DNA of 16,109 nucleotides from CAZSVE01 sp964610175 (GTDB lineage Bacteria; Pseudomonadota; Gammaproteobacteria; HK1), in contig CAZSVE010000071.1 of the NCBI GenBank assembly GCA_964610175.1, positions 1 to 16,109 on the forward strand, given 5' to 3'. A model generated the notes under the pieces. The model did no database searches. It was not told where the DNA came from and saw only the letters and a list, made by a program, of their open reading frames with translations. Made by a program: the position numbers and the translations under genes. Positions 12,984-16,109 of the stretch are shown one piece after another. The first letter of the stretch is position 1; each line of letters begins with the position of its first letter.

Positions 12984-14176
12984 TTCGATTCTGGTACCGC
13001 GACGATATTGGCCACGTCATCGGCTACGTGCCTGGTCATATCATCGCCGGTGCCATTGCTCATATCGTGGAGGATAAAAGCCATCCAGCCGACGTAAATG
13101 GCAAGGAAGAAATACGCCGTTGCCACGGTGAGGTGTTTCCTTAACAGGAAGGTGGCGAGCACGACCACGGTGACCGCAAACAACACGATACTGAGCAGCT
13201 GGATTCGATCCGCCGACATCACCCGTACGCCGTCGAACAACAGGGCATACAGGAGCAACGGGAGACCGAGTCCCACGGTGATATCGAAGGTATTGCTGCC
13301 AACCGCGTTGGATATGGCGTCATCGTATTTGCCCCGCATGGCGTCTTTCACGGACAGTACGGTGTCGGGAACCGAGGTAGCGGCGGCAGCGAATATCAGG
13401 GCAGTAAAGTACGCCGGCACATCGAGGGCCTCGGCGCTCGACATCACCGCCTCGGCCAATTGCCAACAAGCAATGCCGATCACCGTGGTGGCCAGCGAGA
13501 GTACCACCCATGCCGATACGGTGGTATAGCCTTTACCGTCGTAGATGAGCGCATTGAAGTCCAGGGTAAAAAGCGCTTCGATCCGGGGCGTTCGGCGTTG
13601 GAGGTCCTTGCCCCCGGCATCATTCCCGACATCACTCCCTTCCCCATCCTCGCTGGCGCCGAATCCTGCGGCAAGAAAAGGAAAGTAAATGGCGTAAATG
13701 GCCAAAAGTGCCCCACCTACCCACCAGGTCAGAATATTATCACCGAGAAACCAGATAAGAGCGGCCTCGGCTATCAATAGAAAGGCACCATCCCGCAGCA
13801 GGCTGCTTTTCGTGATCTCGATTCGAGTAATCCGCTGCCTTCGCCCGGCAGTAACATCACCCGCCGGCACGAGGACCCCCTTATATCGAACCGCAAAGAT
13901 GCAAAGCGCCGGAATCACCACGGCGTTGAAGATGGCCGAGCCCGCCGTGGTGGCCACGCTCGCCGCGAATCCGTCACGGTCATGGAACAGAAACAGCAAA
14001 AACATGGCCGTCATCAGCTCCGGCATACTGCTTCCGATGGCGTTGATGGTGGCCCCGCGCACGCCCGGGGCCATGTTTCTCCCCAAGTAACTGGCAGCGT
14101 CATCGAAACTATCGCAGGCGTACATGATGACCAGCGACGCAATAACGATGATGCCCAAGGCAATCGATAGATCCAT
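12980..14176 (-). CDS. Sodium/calcium exchanger-like membrane protein (CaCA family)
   Basis: This 398-residue polytopic inner-membrane protein has two inverted alpha-repeats. Alpha-1 is GATINAIGSSMPELMTAMF (residues 41-59). Alpha-2 is FAAAATSVPDTVLSVKDAMR followed by GKYDDAISNAVGSNTFDITVG (about 262-301). The GSS.PE and ATSVPD motifs carry the acidic residues (E53 and D271) that bind the cation in this superfamily. About ten hydrophobic segments flank a hydrophilic loop near residues 172-200 (GASEDGEGSDVGNDAGG). Family members exchange Ca2+ for Na+ or H+; the ion cannot be fixed here. It starts 15 bp after the MATE remnant and overlaps the HAD gene by 4 bp. Confidence 0.92.
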   Translation of the reverse strand: MDLSIALGIIVIASLVIMYACDSFDDAASYLGRNMAPGVRGATINAIGSSMPELMTAMFLLFLFHDRDGFAASVATTAGSAIFNAVVIPALCIFAVRYKGVLVPAGDVTAGRRQRITRIEITKSSLLRDGAFLLIAEAALIWFLGDNILTWWVGGALLAIYAIYFPFLAAGFGASEDGEGSDVGNDAGGKDLQRRTPRIEALFTLDFNALIYDGKGYTTVSAWVVLSLATTVIGIACWQLAEAVMSSAEALDVPAYFTALIFAAAATSVPDTVLSVKDAMRGKYDDAISNAVGSNTFDITVGLGLPLLLYALLFDGVRVMSADRIQLLSIVLFAVTVVVLATFLLRKHLTVATAYFFLAIYVGWMAFILHDMSNGTGDDMTRHVADDVANIVAVPESK

Positions 14177-14191
14177 GTTTTTTTCTCTTCG

Positions 14192-14760
14192 TTACATTCG
14201 GAACTTCCGAACCACCCACCGAAAACGGACTAGATAGACCATGGCGGCAACGACCATGCCGATGATGAGCCCCCACCAAAGTCCCAGGATACCCAGTTCC
14301 ATGACGAATCCGAATCGCACACCGATGGGCAGACCGACTGCCCAATAGGCCAATGTCGAAATCAGTGTCGATATCTTCATGTCCGAAAGACCATTCAATA
14401 CCTGGCCGACAACCGTCCGCCAGGCCATTGACAACAATAAACACGGAAACCAACACGATCAGTGGGTCGATGATCGGTAGTAGTGCCTGCGCTTTTCCCT
14501 CGGACCCGACAGATCAGAGGACGATCCATGGGGAAAAGAATGGCAGTCCCATGGCCGGAGGCAGCATGAATAACGGAGAGAAAAAGACCGCCATCGAGAA
14601 CCCGCCGCATGCCTGCATAGTCCTTTTGGCCGCAGGCAATTCCCACGCGGATGATGGCAGCATTCGCGATGACTGTCGAGGTAAGAAGGCCAATCACCGT
14701 GGCGATTCGAAAGACTAGGGTATGGGCGGCTTCAAGGCATCGAGACAGGGCGCCCGATCG
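14192..14760 (-). pseudogene. MATE-family efflux transporter remnant
   Basis: Pieces of the C-terminal half of a MATE transporter appear in order in shifting frames: LEAAHTLVFRIATVIGLLTS, then NAAIIRVGIACGQKDYAGMR, then after a shift FFSPLFMLPPAMGLPFFSPW followed by an in-frame TGA, then ALLPIIDPLIVLVSVFIVVN, and after another shift RTVVGQVLNGLSDMK, ISTLISTLAYWAVGLPIG and a normal-looking end. The N-terminal half is missing beyond about 14760. At least two frameshifts and one stop make it a pseudogene. It lies on the same strand 15 bp before the exchanger gene, so it was probably the operon's first gene, and transcription of the operon may now start within or before it. Confidence 0.85.
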
Positions 14761-14981
14761 ACGGCATGCGCCTCGAGGGGGGGGCCGTCCGCATCCTTAT
14801 CGGGGTCGCGGAATTCCACGGATACCCCGAAATTCTCTTTCTTTCCCCACTGGCCATATGCCGCGGGGATAGGTCCTGACGCACGCCGGCACTCCCTGCT
14901 TTGTCTTTGCTGATGTACTGAATTACCCGTGTCCCTCCTCCGACTCGGCTATTCCAAGCCCGCCCTTCGCACTTCCCATAC

Positions 14982-15009
14982 TTGCCGCAAACCAAGTATC
15001 GCGTATCAT
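14982..15009 (+). promoter_or_regulatory. Possible promoter of the Rpn-family gene
   Basis: TTGCCG (14982-14987) and TATCAT (15004-15009) are 16 bases apart, about 77 bp before the start at 15086; CATAAT overlaps as another -10. It is a moderate match only. The rest of 14761-15085 shows no convincing gene. Confidence 0.3.
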
Positions 15010-15085
15010 AATTCGCCCCGTATGTAACTTTTTCTCGCAACCAAGGGCGCCGCTCACCATTCATCCCCCCATGGAGAAAGATCCG

Positions 15086-16018
15086 ATGAACAAAAAACCG
15101 GGCCGCAAGATCATTACCTTCGACTGGGCCATCAACACGGTCCTGCGCGACAAGGCCAATTTCGACGTGCTGGAGGGTTTTTTGACGGCACTCCTCGGGC
15201 GTCCGGTTACCATCCTCGACATGCCGGAGAGTGAGACCAATCGGGTTATATCTGGCCGCCTCGTCGCCGACGAGTCGGCCAAATATAACCGGGTGATCCT
15301 GCTGGCCAGGACCGGGGACGGCGCCAAGACCAAGGATGGCGAACTAATCCTCGTCGAGGTGCAGTATCTCTCGGAAACGGCCTACCTCAAGCGCCTCGCT
15401 TACGGCACGGCCAAGACCATCGTCGAGCATCTGAAACTGGGCGAGCCGTACACCAAGGTAAAGAAGGTCTACTCCATCAGCCTGCTCTATTTCGATGTCA
15501 GCCGGGATGGGGACGACTATATCTATCATGGCAAGACGGAGTTTGCAGGTTTCCATACCCACAACCCCGCGACGCTGAAAAACTCCCTCGTCGGCGACGA
15601 GATCCGCGTCGGCGAGACCAATGTCTTTCCCGAGTACTATCTCATCCCCCTCGAATCCTTTCCGAATATTGTCCGGGACGACCTGGACCAGTGGGTCTGG
15701 GCCTTCAAGAATAACGAGGTCCTGGACGAATTCACCGCCCCCGGCATCGGGGCGCTGAAGGAAAAACTCGACTACCTGAAGATGAGTGAACGGGAAAAAC
15801 GCGAATATGATACCTTCATCGATTATGCCAGGTCGGCATGGGGAATGATCGACAACGCCAGACGGGAAGGAAGAGAGGAAGGGAAAAAGGAAGGAAGAGA
15901 GGAAGGAAAGCGGGAAGGCGCCCACCAAAAAGCCCGGGAGATCGCGCTGGCGCTGAAGCGGCAGGGATTGTCTCCCGACGAGATCGCCAAGGCGACGGGC
16001 ATACCCGTTGCCGAGTAA
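15086..16018 (+). CDS. Rpn-family PD-(D/E)XK nuclease/transposase-like protein
   Basis: This 310-residue protein belongs to the Rpn (recombination-promoting nuclease) / PDDEXK_2 family, often annotated as a transposase. Members are DNA endonucleases that promote RecA-independent recombination. The N-terminus (ITFDWAINTVLRDKANFDVL, then EGFLTALLG) is typical. Candidate active-site residues are D62 (VADESAKYN) and E91-x-Q93 in ELILVEVQY, with Gln replacing the classic Lys as usual in this family. The C-terminus has a charged repeat (REGREEGKKEGREEGKREG) followed by a conserved short domain (LKRQGLSPDEIAKATGIP). GGAG lies 9 bases before ATG 15086; ATG 15071 is less likely because it overlaps that site. 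No terminal repeats specific to this gene are seen. Confidence 0.9.
   Translation: MNKKPGRKIITFDWAINTVLRDKANFDVLEGFLTALLGRPVTILDMPESETNRVISGRLVADESAKYNRVILLARTGDGAKTKDGELILVEVQYLSETAYLKRLAYGTAKTIVEHLKLGEPYTKVKKVYSISLLYFDVSRDGDDYIYHGKTEFAGFHTHNPATLKNSLVGDEIRVGETNVFPEYYLIPLESFPNIVRDDLDQWVWAFKNNEVLDEFTAPGIGALKEKLDYLKMSEREKREYDTFIDYARSAWGMIDNARREGREEGKKEGREEGKREGAHQKAREIALALKRQGLSPDEIAKATGIPVAE
15864..15910 (+). repeat. 47-nt uninterrupted polypurine tract with 18-bp direct repeat
   Basis: All 47 bases are A or G. GGAAGGAAGAGAGGAAGG occurs at 15865-15882 and 15889-15906, a 24-bp period (8 codons). It encodes the REGREEGKKEG repeats of the Rpn-family protein. Confidence 0.95.
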
Positions 16019-16056
16019 GAGCGTATTGGGGATAAGCTCCCCAGGGATGGGCAGCG

Positions 16057-16109
16057 GACTGATATGTTTTGACCTGTCAAGGTTCCTTATAGTGGGATGG
16101 ATAAACCCG
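16057..16109 (-). repeat. Right copy of 53-bp window-terminal inverted repeat
   Basis: This is the reverse complement of 3-55 with one mismatch. It begins 38 bp after the Rpn-family stop codon; the short gap contains a weak hairpin (GGGG-ATAAGCT-CCCC at about 16028-16042) with no T-run. Confidence 0.9.

Noticed and set aside
14732..15064. 110-residue minus-strand ORF before the Rpn gene
   Set aside because: Low-complexity composition, no ribosome site, overlap with the MATE remnant and no recognisable domain.
16028..16042. Terminator after the Rpn-family gene
   Set aside because: The stem is only about 4-5 bp and no T-run follows.
1..16109. The whole window as one 16-kb transposon bounded by terminal inverted repeats
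   Set aside because: It contains essential core genes (rplM, rpsI, gmk, tRNA) on both strands with normal operon structure and no matching transposase. A dispersed repeat at contig ends explains the symmetry better.

Overview
The window looks like chromosomal DNA from a gammaproteobacterium with a repeat-rich genome. The housekeeping genes are all ordinary bacterial ones: rplM-rpsI, gmk, a tRNA-Gln, psd and mtnA. The L13 and S9 sequences resemble gammaproteobacterial forms. The genus cannot be told from the sequence alone. Both ends of the window are copies of one 53-bp repeat in opposite orientation. This most simply means the contig breaks at a dispersed repeat.

Layout. (1) 1-639 is non-coding and packed with palindromic and dispersed repeats. 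(2) 640-3770 encodes a large modular secreted protein: PPC, CARDB, PPC, PPC, Calx-beta, an unknown domain, RTX repeats and a C-terminal domain. It has no Sec signal and is probably a type I secretion substrate. One frameshift near 2958 splits it. (3) 3847-6314 is a compact plus-strand cluster whose genes mostly touch or overlap: RHH antitoxin, RelE/ParE toxin, conserved hypothetical protein, a 7-residue-repeat gene built on a 21-bp tandem array and carrying in-frame TGA stops, a HicB-like antitoxin interrupted by a 391-bp MITE, and a retropepsin-like protease. A good intrinsic terminator follows at 6572-6602. (4) 6603-7673 on the minus strand holds tRNA-Gln(CUG), gmk and a start-less ORF behind gmk. 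(5) 8067-9172 on the minus strand is the rplM-rpsI operon with a clear sigma70-type promoter and a dispersed repeat between the two genes. (6) psd (plus strand, TTG start) lies between inverted repeat copies. (7) 10846-14760 on the minus strand runs MATE remnant, Na+/Ca2+-exchanger-like protein, HAD phosphatase, ComEA-like HhH protein and mtnA, with two 4-bp ATGA overlaps. (8) 15086-16018 is an Rpn/PD-(D/E)XK nuclease gene.

The main theme is repeat-driven erosion and remodelling. A full-size MITE with terminal inverted repeats and an 8-bp target duplication sits in hicB. A 17-unit 21-bp minisatellite forms a whole reading frame coupled to the genes on both sides. Five copies of a roughly 110-bp dispersed repeat lie within 3 kb around ribosomal-protein and metabolic genes, and one of them supplies the mtnA stop codon. 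A 15-bp tandem expansion lies inside a HAD gene. The cluster at 3847-6314 is the best candidate for an undescribed accessory system, although two of its members are damaged in this copy.
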